Assembly: GCA_025642065.1 (NCBI GenBank)
Contig: JAODUP010000048.1
Location: forward strand, 116,001-180,000
Source: Paralvinella palmiformis
Lineage: Eukaryota; Annelida; Polychaeta; Terebellida; Alvinellidae
Direction of reading: 5' to 3'
Length of the DNA: 64,000 nucleotides
Position 1 is the stretch's first letter; the number at the start of each line of letters is the position of its first letter. This document shows, in pieces, positions 48,152-54,737 of this stretch. A model generated the notes under the pieces. It was not told the origin of the DNA. It worked only from the letters and a program-made list of their open reading frames with translations, and did not search any database. Made by a program: the position numbers and the translations under genes.

Positions 48152-50394
48152 ATTATTTACTAGTTAAATGTGAGGAGTGTCATTAATAAGCACATCACAA
48201 CAGCAATTGATAACCATCTGTCATATAGCAATTAATTGCATGGCAGAGTAATGGTCAATATAGAAATAATTTAGTTTGTTTATTTGTTTACAGTTTCCGC
48301 CTGCAGTCATTATTGTGTTTAAAGCTGTTCAAGTTGAAGAAGACTGAAACAAGTAAACTGAAAAGTATCATGGATGAATATTACCGGGTAATAAATATAG
48401 ACTTTGTTGATTGACTAAATGTACATTATCGATATTATTAACTGATAGTAGTAATTACTTTTCGACTTTCTGATAATTTCTCTTAGCAGAAATTGCTTAA
48501 GTATTAATAAAGCAATTTTATTGCGGATATAAAAATGACACTTTTAATCTAAGTATGTATCTTGTACTACAGTCAGCAGCATCCAAGGTACCCTCTCCTT
48601 GTCCTGGTACTACCATCCAAGCACGTCCAGGTACAACAGGTACACCATCACCTATGTCTCAGCAGTCCTCTCCAGCTGGCAGCATCAACTCAGTAGGATC
48701 TGGGGTATGGTGGATAATTATTTCTTTTACACACAATTAAAGCAATTCTGCTTTTTAACTAATCTAACAACAATGGTTTTTATTGGCATTATTAGTCAAC
48801 TGTTACTTGTATCTTCCAAGTTATACATAGAATATGTGTTTATGTGGGAAGAAACGTCATAATAATTTGTGTTCACATAGATCACTTTGGGCTGGCTACC
48901 ATGTGGCTAATTAATTATCCAGCAGGAGATGCATGTATGCTCAGTGTTGGCGTGCAGAGAATGGTGATATTATACACACAAATCTCAGTGTATTTCCTTT
49001 GTTAGTGTGGGATGTTTGATCTGGTGCTCAAAGGCTTCAGCCTCATCATCTCATTTACTGTATGACAAAGGAGTGGAACTAGGCCATATATATATATATA
49101 TATATATAATATACCAGGTTAAATGAAACACTCAGCAAGTCACCATCTGAATGGTTATTTTCACTGAACTCACTCTCGTAATAGCCTTAATTCAAACACA
49201 AAGTAAAATATTATATTCAGATGCAAACACAGGTAGACATTTTTGTTTTGCAGGTGTTACTGATTCTTTCTCTCATTGGAAGTATTACACATAACTAAAT
49301 CCAGATATTTGTTTTTCAAATTTGGGTCACATTTCACTCCTTTGTTGTAGATGATAATTACATTAACACATCGTTAATGGCACACACTGTCTTTCTTGGT
49401 AAAGTGTAACCTTTCTTTTTCAGCGAACTAGCCTGTTGTTTAGTGTGTAACCCATGATGACAACAATATGTTAGATGATATGATAACTGAATCCATTCAT
49501 TGAATCCCTCATAAAGTGATAGTATTATGAACATTATTAAGATTATATTTATATATAATGATACATGACAAACATTTTATAATAAGAAATGTGTAGTATT
49601 GTTTTTCATACCGAATGCTGCCAATAAATGCTGTTGAGAAATGACAATATTGCACTGATGATATTAGTTTTGAGCTTTCTTGTTGACTATGTTATTGTGG
49701 TAAATGTAAACAAGTGGTTAACAAAGGTGTCTAAAATTACTGGAAGCCTTGAGAATTGTGATTGGTATTATATTCCAAATGAAATTGGTAATCTTGAGCA
49801 GACGTTTATTCTGAAATAAGCCAATGCTGTGTATCATAATAGACTGACTCATATTCTTACTGATTAATCTCTGTTTCTGTTCCACTCAGGGAAGTGCTGG
49901 CAGTGATCATGTTCCGAGGTTGTTAAATAATGGCTCATGTAACAGTGGTCTGTCAGCTTCAAATGTGGGAGGTAGTGTATCTAACTCAACTGTGGCCATA
50001 CCTAGCCGGATACATTCCGTCAGTCAGTCTTATCTCACATACATGGACTATCTTTACCAGTGTCATGAGATATGGGATCAGGCAGATCGTCTGGTCGAGA
50101 AGTGTAAAGGTTTGTTGCTGCTTTTCTTAAGCATCTCTGTATTACTTGACTGGTTTGCTAATTTAATCAAGAAACCTAAAAATTATCATCGGCAAAAGTA
50201 CTAGCATTACAGAAGGTTAAGTAGCAATAAATTGAAATGTATTTTTTAATGTTGCAGCCTTTTTCCAAGATCTGGACCGTGACTGTAAACCACTTAGCCT
50301 GCACAGTTCAATCCTTGAAGTGGTGCGCTACGTGAAAGAGGGCATTCATCGTCTGCGTCAGTCATTGCCTCCATCATCATCGTCTTCATCGTGA
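3651..50394 (+). CDS. AFF: AF4/FMR2 (AFF/Lilliputian) family super elongation complex scaffold, 18 exons, 5' end missing
   Basis: AFF proteins are mostly disordered nuclear scaffolds that join P-TEFb, ELL and AF9/ENL into the super elongation complex and release paused RNA polymerase II. Joined exons: 3651-3765, 5951-6925, 12758-12805, 16055-16138, 17476-17500, 17963-18032, 19404-19476, 20898-20965, 37192-37354, 37496-39525, 44255-44392, 45706-45760, 47594-47748, 47902-47967, 48294-48387, 48573-48704, 49890-50109, 50258-50394. Every border is GT-AG and every phase matches, giving 1,548 residues then TGA. Family landmarks in order: LGSYDD (54-59), SDIHTPVKEE, LLLSSSDSES, WNLKNW, a Ser run, VHLDLSLI, KRKL, then the C-terminal homology domain with DYYLHEARRLKH, YLEAVLSFVQCG, LKLFKLKK and HEIWDQ. 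I read these against remembered AFF1/AFF4 sequences. Vertebrate AFFs are about 1,150-1,300 residues, so this is longer. The start-codon exon is not visible. Which vertebrate paralogue it matches most closely cannot be settled by eye; a single invertebrate orthologue is expected. Confidence 0.95.
3766..5950 (+). other. AFF intron 1
   Basis: A 2.2-kb AT-rich, CpG-poor intron. The only structured feature I see is a decayed tRNA-like SINE head near 5727-5795. No coding similarity was found. Confidence 0.75.
5727..5795 (+). mobile_element. Decayed tRNA-derived SINE head
   Basis: GAGCACAGTGGATAGAGCAC resembles a tRNA D-arm/A-box, followed about 30 nt later by a degraded B-box (GATTCAAATTG). A similar A-box stretch occurs at 13391. 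There is no cloverleaf good enough for a functional tRNA. Confidence 0.4.
5951..6925 (+). CDS. AFF: AFF exon 2: LGSYDD motif and low-complexity TP-repeat region
   Basis: Residues 39-363. It opens with EPKANDALHLKIASVLGSYD, aligning with the AFF4 stretch LSSRIQSMLGNYDE, the conserved core of the cyclin T1/CDK9-binding region. From about residue 130 to 320 it is disordered and rich in Asn, Gln, His, Ser, Thr and Pro, with recurring short units such as NQRCTPP, HKQRTPT, HNQRTPP and NQRTTPP. A basic segment (KSMKVRRPMELSVKNL) closes the exon and probably starts the ELL-binding part. Acceptor TTTTTTCAG, donor GTAAGA, 975 bp, phase 0 at both ends. Confidence 0.95.
7015..7294 (+). mobile_element. 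MITE copy 1 with terminal inverted repeats
   Basis: The left end reads ATATCAGACATGGGGTCAAT and the right end ATTGACCCCACATCTGATAT; they are reverse complements apart from one or two mismatches. The interior is made of repeated AATTCCAATTCC-type words. The element is about 280 bp, non-coding and shares its sequence with the copy at 7917-8148. Confidence 0.75.
7917..8148 (-). mobile_element. MITE copy 2, inverted relative to copy 1 and truncated
   Basis: It begins TATCAGACATAGGGTCAATT and then follows the reverse complement of the 7015-7294 element, including the shared block around TTTCTTCCATGACAATCCTA, until similarity stops near 8148. It lacks the second terminal repeat. It sits inside the hAT-type element at 7690-8870, so it inserted later. 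Confidence 0.7.
8178..8298. mobile_element. Palindromic MITE-like element with arms of about 40 bp
   Basis: The left arm (ATCTGTATAATCAGGTAATA and on, to CCTGAAAT) and the right arm (ATTTCAGGTAATATATACAT and on, to ATACAGATTAAC) are near-perfect reverse complements around a spacer of about 35 bp. It is non-coding and nested in the hAT-type element. As RNA it would fold into a long hairpin. Confidence 0.65.
8443..8568 (-). pseudogene. hAT transposase C-terminal dimerisation domain relic
   Basis: The minus strand translates to SASIEKIFSCFGAILTKIRN, then RLGYEKITKLVFCYRMFRG. This fits the hAT C-terminal pattern (S-x-E-R-x-FS-x-G-x-I-x-x-K-x-RN-R-L, then E-K-x-x-K-L-V). Only this fragment survives; nothing of the DDE core or BED finger is readable around it. 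Confidence 0.7.
9206..9256 (-). mobile_element. SINE 3' tail fragment
   Basis: Its reverse complement (GGCCCATTTAGCCTACCA..., then GCACAAAAGTGGCC) matches the 3' part of the full SINE at 24137-24330. The tRNA-like head is absent, so this is a truncated copy. Confidence 0.7.
11295..12173 (-). mobile_element. Second hAT-type remnant (boundaries tentative)
   Basis: It starts CAGGATTGGGTTTTTAC and ends with GACAACCCTG, a degenerate inverted pair like that of the 7690-8870 element. No matching 8-bp flanks were found, so the ends are uncertain. The interior carries a minus-strand dimerisation-domain relic. Confidence 0.45.
11545..11733 (-). pseudogene. hAT transposase dimerisation-domain relic
   Basis: The minus-strand open frame contains ASMGSTERIFSNLGNIHIKV followed by TAFKLVFYYRMFRGSAELEY. 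STERIFSNLG and KLVFYYRM match the hAT C-terminal signature and resemble the relic at 8443-8568, sharing LVF-x-YRMFRG, so both come from related elements. Confidence 0.65.
12758..12805 (+). CDS. AFF: AFF exon 3: 48-bp exon of the ELL-binding region
   Basis: Residues 364-379, KKNTGSDDSLDLEVIQ. With exon 4 it aligns with AFF4 VDEILKEMTHSW...IHTP, the region that binds ELL2. Acceptor CTTTGTTTCCTTGCAG, donor GTACAG; phase 0 at both ends, so skipping would keep the frame. A (GT)n tract starts 39 nt after the donor. Confidence 0.88.
12924..13123 (+). other. Possible unassigned coding exon in AFF intron 3
   Basis: After a strong acceptor (pyrimidine tract, then GCCGGCAG) an open frame reads ITTAVMTVQFESVYGAARDS, then LAPVSPACLRILAKLELVQH and so on to a GGGTATCT donor-like site. 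Codon choice looks gene-like. As a cassette of 200 bp it would shift the AFF frame, and I do not recognise the peptide. It may be an alternative exon, a transposon fragment or chance. Confidence 0.25.
13385..13520 (+). mobile_element. tRNA-derived SINE head (old copy)
   Basis: TAGCACAGTTGGTAGTGCAC resembles an A-box region and GGTTTGAATTC a B-box about 40 nt downstream, followed by a non-tRNA body. The A-box stretch resembles the one at 5727. Too divergent for a working tRNA. Confidence 0.5.
16055..16138 (+). CDS. AFF: AFF exon 4: SDIHTPVKEE block
   Basis: Residues 380-407. EMT at the start and DIHTPVKEE in the middle match AFF4 EMTHSW...AIHTPCKTE closely, which makes this one of the clearest family landmarks. 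Acceptor TTTTTCGTTGTAG, donor GTGAGT, phase 0 at both ends, 84 bp, so skippable in frame. An alternating CG/CA tract begins 68 nt downstream of the donor. Confidence 0.93.
16139..17475 (+). other. AFF intron 4
   Basis: Contains an alternating (CG)n(CA)n tract at 16207-16241, a (GT)n run at 17192-17230 and a C13 run near 17312. No coding similarity was seen. Confidence 0.75.
16207..16241. repeat. (CG)n(CA)n alternating purine-pyrimidine tract
   Basis: About seven CG units pass directly into ten CA units, 68 nt after the exon 4 donor. Such alternation is the classic Z-DNA-prone composition. Confidence 0.9.
17476..17500 (+). CDS. AFF: AFF exon 5: 25-bp microexon
   Basis: Encodes NDQPAPQN plus the first base of a Gly codon (phase 0 to 1). 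The acceptor CTGTTTCAG and donor GTAAGT are strong. A (CT)n run begins 8 nt into the intron and continues straight into (GT)n up to 17544. The exon is needed for phase: exon 4 ends in phase 0 and exon 6 needs one preceding base. The peptide itself is too short to align. Confidence 0.8.
17501..17962 (+). other. AFF intron 5
   Basis: A 462-bp intron with the (CT)n(GT)n tract at its 5' end and otherwise unique, moderately CpG-rich sequence. Nothing else was recognised. Confidence 0.75.
17508..17544. repeat. (CT)n(GT)n tract beside the microexon donor
   Basis: A run of CT units (17508-17522) followed by GT units, starting eight bases into the intron after the 25-bp exon 5. On the transcript this is CU-rich then UG-rich, the kinds of sequence bound by PTB-type and by CELF/TDP-43-type splicing regulators. 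Confidence 0.9.
17963..18032 (+). CDS. AFF: AFF exon 6: short linker exon
   Basis: Residues 416-439 (ASKVGARNSEKTEGRVTRCM and on), phase 1 to 2. Acceptor GTTTTTCTAG, donor GTGAGT. The sequence is not conserved enough to recognise alone; it is placed by splice signals, phase and position between exon 5 and the LLLSSS exon. The region corresponds to the variable linker before the acidic-serine block of AFF4. Confidence 0.8.
18033..19403 (+). other. AFF intron 6
   Basis: A long (AT)n tract lies at 18375-18439 and a short (CA)n at 18664-18679. Open frames across 18829-19281 show no family similarity and I treat them as chance. Confidence 0.75.
18375..18439. repeat. (AT)n microsatellite
   Basis: About 65 bp of AT/TA units interrupted once, probably hypervariable. 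Confidence 0.95.
19404..19476 (+). CDS. AFF: AFF exon 7: start of the acidic-serine block
   Basis: Residues 440-463, TIQLNADLLLSSSDSESETE and on. It matches AFF4 LKDDLKLSSSEDSDGEQ, a conserved spot in the transactivation region. Acceptor TCTTCTTCAG, donor GTAACG, phase 2 to 0. A (TC)n-(GT)n-(CG)n mixture starts about 9 nt after the donor. Confidence 0.92.
19477..20897 (+). other. AFF intron 7
   Basis: Begins with a mixed (TC)n, (GT)n, (CG)n tract at 19485-19527, nine bases after the donor. The remainder is unique sequence; nothing else was recognised. Confidence 0.75.
20898..20965 (+). CDS. AFF: AFF exon 8: linker exon before the 16-kb intron
   Basis: Residues 464-485 (GEPTNGKNDRRQTNGIVLTK and on) plus two bases, phase 0 to 2. 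Acceptor TTGTTTACAG, donor GTAAGT. A second GT after AAC-G at 20914 could serve as an internal donor but would break the phase with exon 9. The peptide is low complexity and not family-diagnostic. Confidence 0.82.
23503..23560. repeat. (GT)n plus (GA)n compound microsatellite
   Basis: GT units (about 23488-23513) followed by a purine-only GAGA/GAGC run to about 23560. Confidence 0.85.
24135..24330 (+). mobile_element. Full-length tRNA-derived SINE with (ATC)n tail
   Basis: The head GGCGCCTCCGTGGTCTAGCG carries an A-box-like TGGTCTAGCGG, and the B-box TGTTCGAATCT lies at 24190-24200. A body with GGTTGTTTCATCTTTAACTT and GCTCGGCCCATTTAGCCTAC follows, then GTAAAACGTCAATC and an (ATC)n tail to 24330. 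Related copies are at 9206, 32053, 40823 and 58785. Confidence 0.85.
27711..27764. repeat. (TC)n(TG)n compound microsatellite
   Basis: About 16 TC units followed by about 10 GT units. Confidence 0.95.
29494..29542. repeat. (TC)n(TG)n compound microsatellite
   Basis: Interrupted TC units followed by TG units. This is the same CT-to-GT architecture seen at 17508, 19485, 27711 and 63615. Confidence 0.9.
32053..32240 (-). mobile_element. Rearranged SINE copy with inverted tail
   Basis: The body reads on the minus strand (reverse complement GGATGTTTCATCGTTCACCT, then CGCTCGGCCTATTTAGCCCA, with B-box GGTTCAAATC at 32174-32183). The adjoining tail segment TGTGCACAAAAGTGGCCGTA, then AAACATCAA, reads on the plus strand, opposite to the copy at 24135. 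Confidence 0.7.
33886..33950. repeat. (GGCT)n tetranucleotide array
   Basis: About 13 GGCT/GACT units with a GGTTGACT interruption near the middle that repeats the array's opening unit, suggesting a block duplication. Confidence 0.9.
34336..34364. repeat. (AT)n microsatellite
   Basis: About 14 TA units in the large intron. Another lies at 36158-36193. Confidence 0.95.
37192..37354 (+). CDS. AFF: AFF exon 9: poly-Ser/acidic transactivation block
   Basis: Residues 486-540. It is dominated by DSTSDSSSDGSDTDSSSSSS followed by EEEDIDEHQ, the counterpart of the SGSDSESESSSSDSE block in AFF4. Acceptor CATGCTTTCAG, donor GTAATC, phase 2 to 0. An ATG at codon 6 (37206) could act as a start if an alternative promoter exists in the preceding intron, but I see no direct evidence that it does. 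Confidence 0.93.
37496..39525 (+). CDS. AFF: AFF exon 10: 2-kb exon with WxLxNW, Ser run, AF9-binding-type motif and NLS-like segment
   Basis: Residues 541-1216 plus two bases. It starts NWNLKNWIPN, matching AFF4 NKWQLDNWLNKVNP. Next comes a Lys/Ser/Thr/Pro-rich stretch (KTKKTPTKVATKPAPTKRPS), then a run of about 35 mostly Ser residues near 843-877 ending in acidic SSDSECELD. Near residue 1005, PSIMVHLDLSLIKHI matches the AFF4 LIVKIDLNLLTRI motif that binds the AF9/ENL AHD domain. Near 1176 the basic KRKL...CKKLKTEPKS resembles the nuclear-localisation-like KRKHK...KKPKTED. One uninterrupted 2,030-bp exon covers what I expect to be several exons in vertebrates. Acceptor CCATTCAG, donor GTCAGT. 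Confidence 0.96.
40480..40517. repeat. (GT)n(CG)n(GT)n alternating tract
   Basis: Ten GT units, five to six CG units and four GT units in unbroken purine-pyrimidine alternation. Confidence 0.9.
40823..41040 (+). mobile_element. tRNA-derived SINE copy
   Basis: The head has CTCCGTGGCCTAACTTGCCC, B-box TGGTTCAAATCCCGG at 40881-40895, and the body GGATGTTTCATCTTTCACTT, then CTCGACCCATTTACCCTACC, aligning with the 24135 copy. The 3' tail diverges after CTACCAGGAT. Confidence 0.8.
41561..41599. repeat. (AT)n microsatellite
   Basis: About 19 AT units. Confidence 0.95.
42302..42337. repeat. (GT)n microsatellite
   Basis: About 18 GT units in intron 10. Confidence 0.95.
44255..44392 (+). CDS. AFF: AFF exon 11: entry to the C-terminal homology domain
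   Basis: Residues 1217-1262 plus two bases. AHFDENPHYHGTKYVERRKG occupies the position of AFF4 LVFDDRNYSADHYL and leads into exon 12. The acceptor at 44254 (CACCCAAAAG) was chosen because it alone fits the phase left by exon 10. The AG at 44219 looks stronger but puts the reading frame out of phase unless another exon lies upstream. The donor GTTTGC is weak but phase-correct. Confidence 0.75.
44618..45442 (-). mobile_element. Tc1/mariner (pogo/Tigger-like) transposon, defective, TA-flanked
   Basis: The left end CTGTATATACTCGTGTATAA and the right end, reverse-complemented, CCATATATACTCGCGTACAA form terminal inverted repeats that extend to a shared CGCAC. Both ends are flanked by TA (44616-44617 and 45443-45444), the target duplication of Tc1/mariner elements. 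The 825-bp element is too short for a whole transposase. A minus-strand relic inside reads like a pogo C-terminus. Confidence 0.8.
44727..44930 (-). pseudogene. pogo/Tigger transposase C-terminal relic
   Basis: The minus strand gives IDPAIITKLFKKCSSSNDLD followed by NVLWAEQYDKSDTDYHEEGD. This resembles the end of pogo-type DDE transposases, where an I-I-x-x-F-K-K-C-x-I-x-N-x-L-D helix is followed by an acidic tail. The rest of the DDE domain is gone or unreadable. Confidence 0.55.
45706..45760 (+). CDS. AFF: AFF exon 12: C-terminal homology domain helix
   Basis: Encodes LQAADYYLHEARRLKHEA, nearly the same as AFF4 YSADHYLQEAKKLKHNA and AFF1 SADYYMQEAKRMKHKA. It forms the first conserved helix of the C-terminal homology domain, which mediates AFF dimerisation. 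Acceptor TTATTTCCAG, donor GTAAGT, 55 bp, phase 2 to 0. Confidence 0.97.
45761..47593 (+). other. AFF intron 12
   Basis: A CpG-poor, 1.8-kb intron with one 30-bp tandem duplication (46111-46170). A short minus-strand segment near 46980 reads KLGGGGFGTLLQDIL but breaks into stops on both sides; I do not assign it. The open frame at 47209-47409 is not recognisable. Confidence 0.65.
46111..46170. repeat. 30-bp tandem duplication
   Basis: AAAATCATGTCAAAAATAGC plus TGACCAT occurs twice head to tail, units 46111-46140 and 46141-46170, with differences only at the first bases. It looks recent. Confidence 0.9.
47594..47748 (+). CDS. AFF: AFF exon 13: C-terminal homology domain
   Basis: Residues 1282-1332 plus two bases. 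YLEAVLSFVQCGYAMEKE aligns with AFF4 YLDAVVSFIECGNALEKN, and FNMYKETF with FPMYSETV. Acceptor TTTTACTTACAG, donor GTAACC, phase 0 to 2. Confidence 0.97.
47902..47967 (+). CDS. AFF: AFF exon 14: C-terminal homology domain linker
   Basis: A 66-bp exon encoding DILKGSRHEHVDALEYKLIV, which corresponds to the AFF4 stretch around LKNYLAPDATAADKRLTVL. Acceptor TTACTTTGCAG, donor GTAGGT, phase 2 to 2, so skipping preserves the frame. Confidence 0.93.
47968..48293 (+). other. AFF intron 14
   Basis: A 326-bp intron containing (AT)n at 48117-48149; nothing else seen. Confidence 0.8.
48294..48387 (+). CDS. AFF: AFF exon 15: LLxLxLFKLKK helix
   Basis: Encodes FRLQSLLCLKLFKLKKTETS and on, aligning with AFF4 [20 protein letters not shown], the most conserved stretch of the domain. 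Acceptor TTTGTTTACAG, donor GTAATA, phase 2 to 0. Confidence 0.97.
48573..48704 (+). CDS. AFF: AFF exon 16: Pro/Ser linker inside the C-terminal domain
   Basis: Residues 1387-1430. VPSPCPGT and GTPSPMSQQSSPAGSINSVG match the AFF1/AFF4 linker (TGTPSPMSPSPSPASSVGS in AFF1), a disordered loop within the C-terminal homology domain. Acceptor CTTGTACTACAG, donor GTATGG, phase 0 at both ends. Confidence 0.95.
48705..49889 (+). other. AFF intron 16
   Basis: A 1.2-kb AT-rich intron with a short (AT)n at 49086-49110. No other structure was recognised. Confidence 0.75.
49890..50109 (+). CDS. AFF: AFF exon 17: C-terminal domain, IPxxIHxxxxSY and HEIWDQA helices
   Basis: Residues 1431-1503 plus one base. 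VAIPSRIHSVSQSYLTYMDY aligns with AFF4 [20 protein letters not shown], and CHEIWDQADRLVEK with ATEIWDQAEQLSKE. Acceptor GTTCCACTCAG, donor GTTTGT (non-consensus at position +3 but phase-correct). Confidence 0.97.
50258..50394 (+). CDS. AFF: AFF exon 18: terminal coding exon and stop
   Basis: Encodes FFQDLDRDCKPLSLHSSILE and on to RLRQSLPPSSSSSS, then TGA at 50392-50394. It matches AFF4 [20 protein letters not shown] ... GLHWLRQ, with a short Ser tail extending beyond the vertebrate C-terminus. Acceptor TTTAATGTTGCAG. Confidence 0.97.
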
Positions 50395-50842
50395 AGTTTG
50401 CCCACTCTGCATGGCATAACAGCAGGGCAGCCTGCCACTTTCAAGTCATCTACCAGTGCTGAGGACCCCGGTCCAGAATCTGGTAGCGTTTGCATTTCAC
50501 TGGCGGCATATTATCCAGCGAACCATTTCAGGTGGCAAGAGAAAGTTTTCTATGGCCAGGAAGTTTCAGCCTGTAACCAAACATAATGTTCGGCATCTGT
50601 TCAAGGTTTTCCACTGTTCATTGTTCTGTGTTCAGAGTTCATTTTGTTTGATTAAAGATGAAGAGATTGCCGAGTTGCCAGAACGAGCTGCGTTGGGTCA
50701 TCATTGGTGGGCAGAAAGGGGCAGAATGGTATTATGCTGTGTTAGGGTATGGTTGGACAAAAGATGCTCAACATTTGGTGACTGATAGAACTGATTAGGC
50801 CAGAATGATGGAAACTAAGTCGCATCAGCTGTGTGATTGACC

Positions 50843-50848
50843 AATAAA
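50843..50848 (+). terminator. Proximal poly(A) signal AATAAA
   Basis: The first canonical hexamer after the stop codon, about 450 nt downstream, so it would give a short 3' UTR form. Confidence 0.5.
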
Positions 50849-53483
50849 GGGGTTTAGCAATAATTGGGTAGCATATATGGATAAAAGTCTATTCTGATTG
50901 CAGCAGTCTGGCTATGATATGTTTGTCAGCATGCAGTCAGTTTCAAAAAGGTGTATTTTAGACTTTATCCACACAAAAAAGCAGATAGTAAAAATTACAC
51001 TGCAGGTATTTATCAAAATATTCCTATTTATCTACTTATCTTATATTAATGTGTCAGTCTGTGTGTGTGTGTGTGTGAATGTCCGCACACTGAGTGCACT
51101 TAAGTACAAACCGAATGATTAATGTATGTGCTTATATTTGTGCGTGAAAGCCTATAATAACCCTGTACCGCTGCTGAAATACAATGTTTGCCTTTCCTTA
51201 TAGTATTTATCACAGCATAAGGTTTGTATGCTGATGCGAATCAGACTTAAAACAGTCAGTCATCATCATTAGATTTATATTATTGTGTGTGTGCATGTGT
51301 GTGTGTGCCTGTGTGTCCTTGTGCCATGTCACCTTTGTAACAAATGACTGCATCTTGCCTGCACAAGTGCCTTTTAGCAGGCCCAATGCCATTACTGCTG
51401 TTCTCTGTCGAAGTGTAGTTCCTCGCATCCGAGAACCGACTATACAGTGCACTGGTATAGTGTCACAGTTATAGGCACCTAGATTTAAGAGAGCACACCC
51501 AATTCTCTGTGGTCACCATTAAGTTAGAACAAACCAGAGTGTTCAGTTTATTTCTACTTTAATATGTCGAGGCAATCTTCATCAACTTAGATTCCATGTC
51601 GTTGAATGCATCATCGGTCTTGTATATTCGATGGTCGTTGTGGGTGGGATTTATTGGCAAAAAAATAGCATCTCGATGTTTATTGGCTGGTGGATAAGCA
51701 AGGTCAAGAGTTTCTATTCATGTCTGGGTAGGCTAATGGCAAACGAACGCCACACATGTTCTTTCTGCTAAAAACGTACCATGTTCAGGTAACAAATGAC
51801 ACTCATCCGTTGATGAGGTTTCTAACAATACCTATTGTTGCCAGTCCAGTATGGTTTGTGATTATTTATTCCATAGTTTCCGACACGTTTTTAGTCAATC
51901 AGTATTTATTGTAGCGATGCAGAGAGGTGTCTATTTATTTATTTATTATACCGAAAGTTCTTGCTGCGGTTGCTTGTGCACCATTATGAAGAGGCTGTTG
52001 TCCAATCTTGTTTGATGTGTTACCACTTTTACCCTGAAATTACTCCGAAATCACTTATTGTTGTTGCTCACCAAATGGTTGTTTGCGTTCTAGCCGAACT
52101 TTTATGTTGAACGATTCTTCCTTTTATTGTTGCCAGTTGCCATTGTTTCTGACCAGAGAATAAGATTGTATGGATGTTTTATCGCGTCATCGTTTTGTAA
52201 GCTTGTCTGGTCCATCATGCCATGATTATCATATCATTCTCTCAAAAAGAAGGGAATATCTGATCTATTAAAAAACCTGTTTAAACTGTCAGGTGATTCT
52301 TGTACTGTGTGTGTGTGTGTGTGTGTGTGTGCATTTTCAGTGGCAGGTTCTGGACAATGTTAATATGCCAGACTGTCAGTCAGTGGTAATTTATAAACAG
52401 GATTTCATTTATTTGACAGGCCATTTAATTCGCACTACCTGTCTGTCTGACAATCATTCACTGCCATTGTTGCATGACGTCATCAACAATCACCCACAAT
52501 TTGTACTATGTGTTAATTTTTCAGAAACGATTACCCTGACAAGCCCCAGAGATGGTTTAGTTCTATCCACAGCAACAGCAGTGTTTCATGGTCGAATTAT
52601 TGATGTTCTTCGTCCCTGTTAATCTTCCCCCCCCCACCATGCTATGACATTGTATCTCGTGAATACGCAAAATAGTTCGTGCACCGTATTCTGCTCGTAA
52701 TACTCACTGTCTTATCCGTGTCTGTGCCCTTTTCCGTCTGAGGACATATTGGTAAAGAATATTGGCCATCCATACATGAGAAATCTAAAAAAATTATTTC
52801 TTTGTAATTTTCACCTTTTTTCAGAGGCGGTTAATCTGATAACACACTTTGGTATTATTGTAAGTGACACTTGAATTAAGCATTCCAATAATAAACGGAC
52901 ACACCTCACTATATTTATTAGTCGGCATCATACTGAAAGCCCTGCCACAGCAACCATATCACATCATTGTAGAACAGGATATGAAATTTATCAGCAGGTG
53001 TTGTGTACTATTTTCCTCTAAGAAAGCATATTCCGTTTTCTCTCTCTCGTGTGTGTGTGTGTGTCTAGCACTATGTTTCATCTTCGAGCTTTGGTTCGTC
53101 TGAGGTTTTTCCTGGAAGATTTTCCACTGTTAGACGTCATGTACAGCCATTTCGAAGTCGCCTGTAATGAAGTATTTATTTCTGTTGGAGAAAAAACAAG
53201 AAGTTGATATTTGGCTGATGTTTTTTTTAGTTTAAAACGCGGAAACTGAGAGCCGTTTATAAGCAGTCAGCATTTTAGCTTACGACATCCCATTTGTTAT
53301 ATGCCCATTGTGATTGGCGTGGAGATGATGCAGAAAAGGCCATTCCCCGTCCGCTATGATCGTGGTAAGCTGGTTATGACGATGTAGCCACCGAAGTGGT
53401 GGAATGTGGCGCATCGTTTGACATCATCTGTACGGTGTCTGTATTTATTTCACCGAGATCGCCCCAGATGGACTATTACCACC

Positions 53484-53515
<32 letters not shown>

Positions 53516-54700
53516 CCGCTGATCCGTACACCCGTAGTGTTGTTATCGTAGATGATTGTCGCCTAGAGACCCGATTTGGCGGACGGACGCTGACCGTTTG
53601 ATCCGTTTGAAAGCTCACCCGCCATGCAACCCCCCCCCCAAAAAAAAACATTCGTACACGAGTGATGTTTTTGTTTTGTCTGTGATGATCGAAATCGGAA
53701 AGCCATCAAAACCATCAGTTCAATTTGTTGTCTAGTGATTACCGTGAACTGTTGAGTGAAATTTGTACACATTCTCGATGTTCCTATTATGTACATAAAT
53801 GTGATTTGTACAGATGTCTTTTGTGAATATTTCTCCACGATGTACCTCGCCTGTAGGTAACGCTAGTTCTTTCTTAAAACTCCTTTTCGCAGTTCAGCAT
53901 TAAATGTTGGATAATTATATATATATATATATATATAGAACATTGAGTCTAATAACACCAAATAAAATTTCATCCCCGGAGCATTATTTCACAGCGGGTT
54001 GTAACTGAACAGTAATGTGTTATGTAATGTCCTTTTTTTAGTTAACAACAACACGAATTATAATTGGAACCAGTAAGTTTCGACCTCACCCTCCGGGACT
54101 GTCCTTAAAATCACCAACTAAGTTCTCTAGGAATCTGTGATATAGAAAGTATTACCCTTTGCCCAACAGTATCGAATGTCCTGTGCCCTGAACAGTAGAC
54201 CGTTGCACCGTACTTATTAAGAAGATCCCGCGGCACCAGCCAGCTTCCAGGCCCACACGCACTAACCTGTTAATAACAATAAGAATACCCAACTTTGATG
54301 GAGTCAGTCGGCTATACTACGCATTTCTTAATATGTCAGTATTTGTGAGCGCGTTTTGGTCACCAGTTTCGATCCATATATGTACAAATAAAATGATCGG
54401 CCTGGCCTGGTCCGTATGCCCGTACTGTGATTGTCATGCCATACTTTTATAGGGTGTGCTTTTTGCCGTGGAGATTCTTGGCATTTTACTTTTGGTTGTG
54501 AAGCCGAGGCATTTTCGATTGGAATTTCGTTGTTCGCTGAACGATGTTTTAGAACAGGTTGTGAAAACCGAGTTGTGAGAGTTGGCCGCTTTTGTGATTT
54601 CGGTGCATTTTAAATTGTTCGAATTGGGGAACGTTGTGGACCCAATATTCCGATCTTCCAGTTTGGCGGTGAAGGAATACCGCAGTTATGCAGTGCAGTG

Positions 54701-54737
<37 letters not shown>
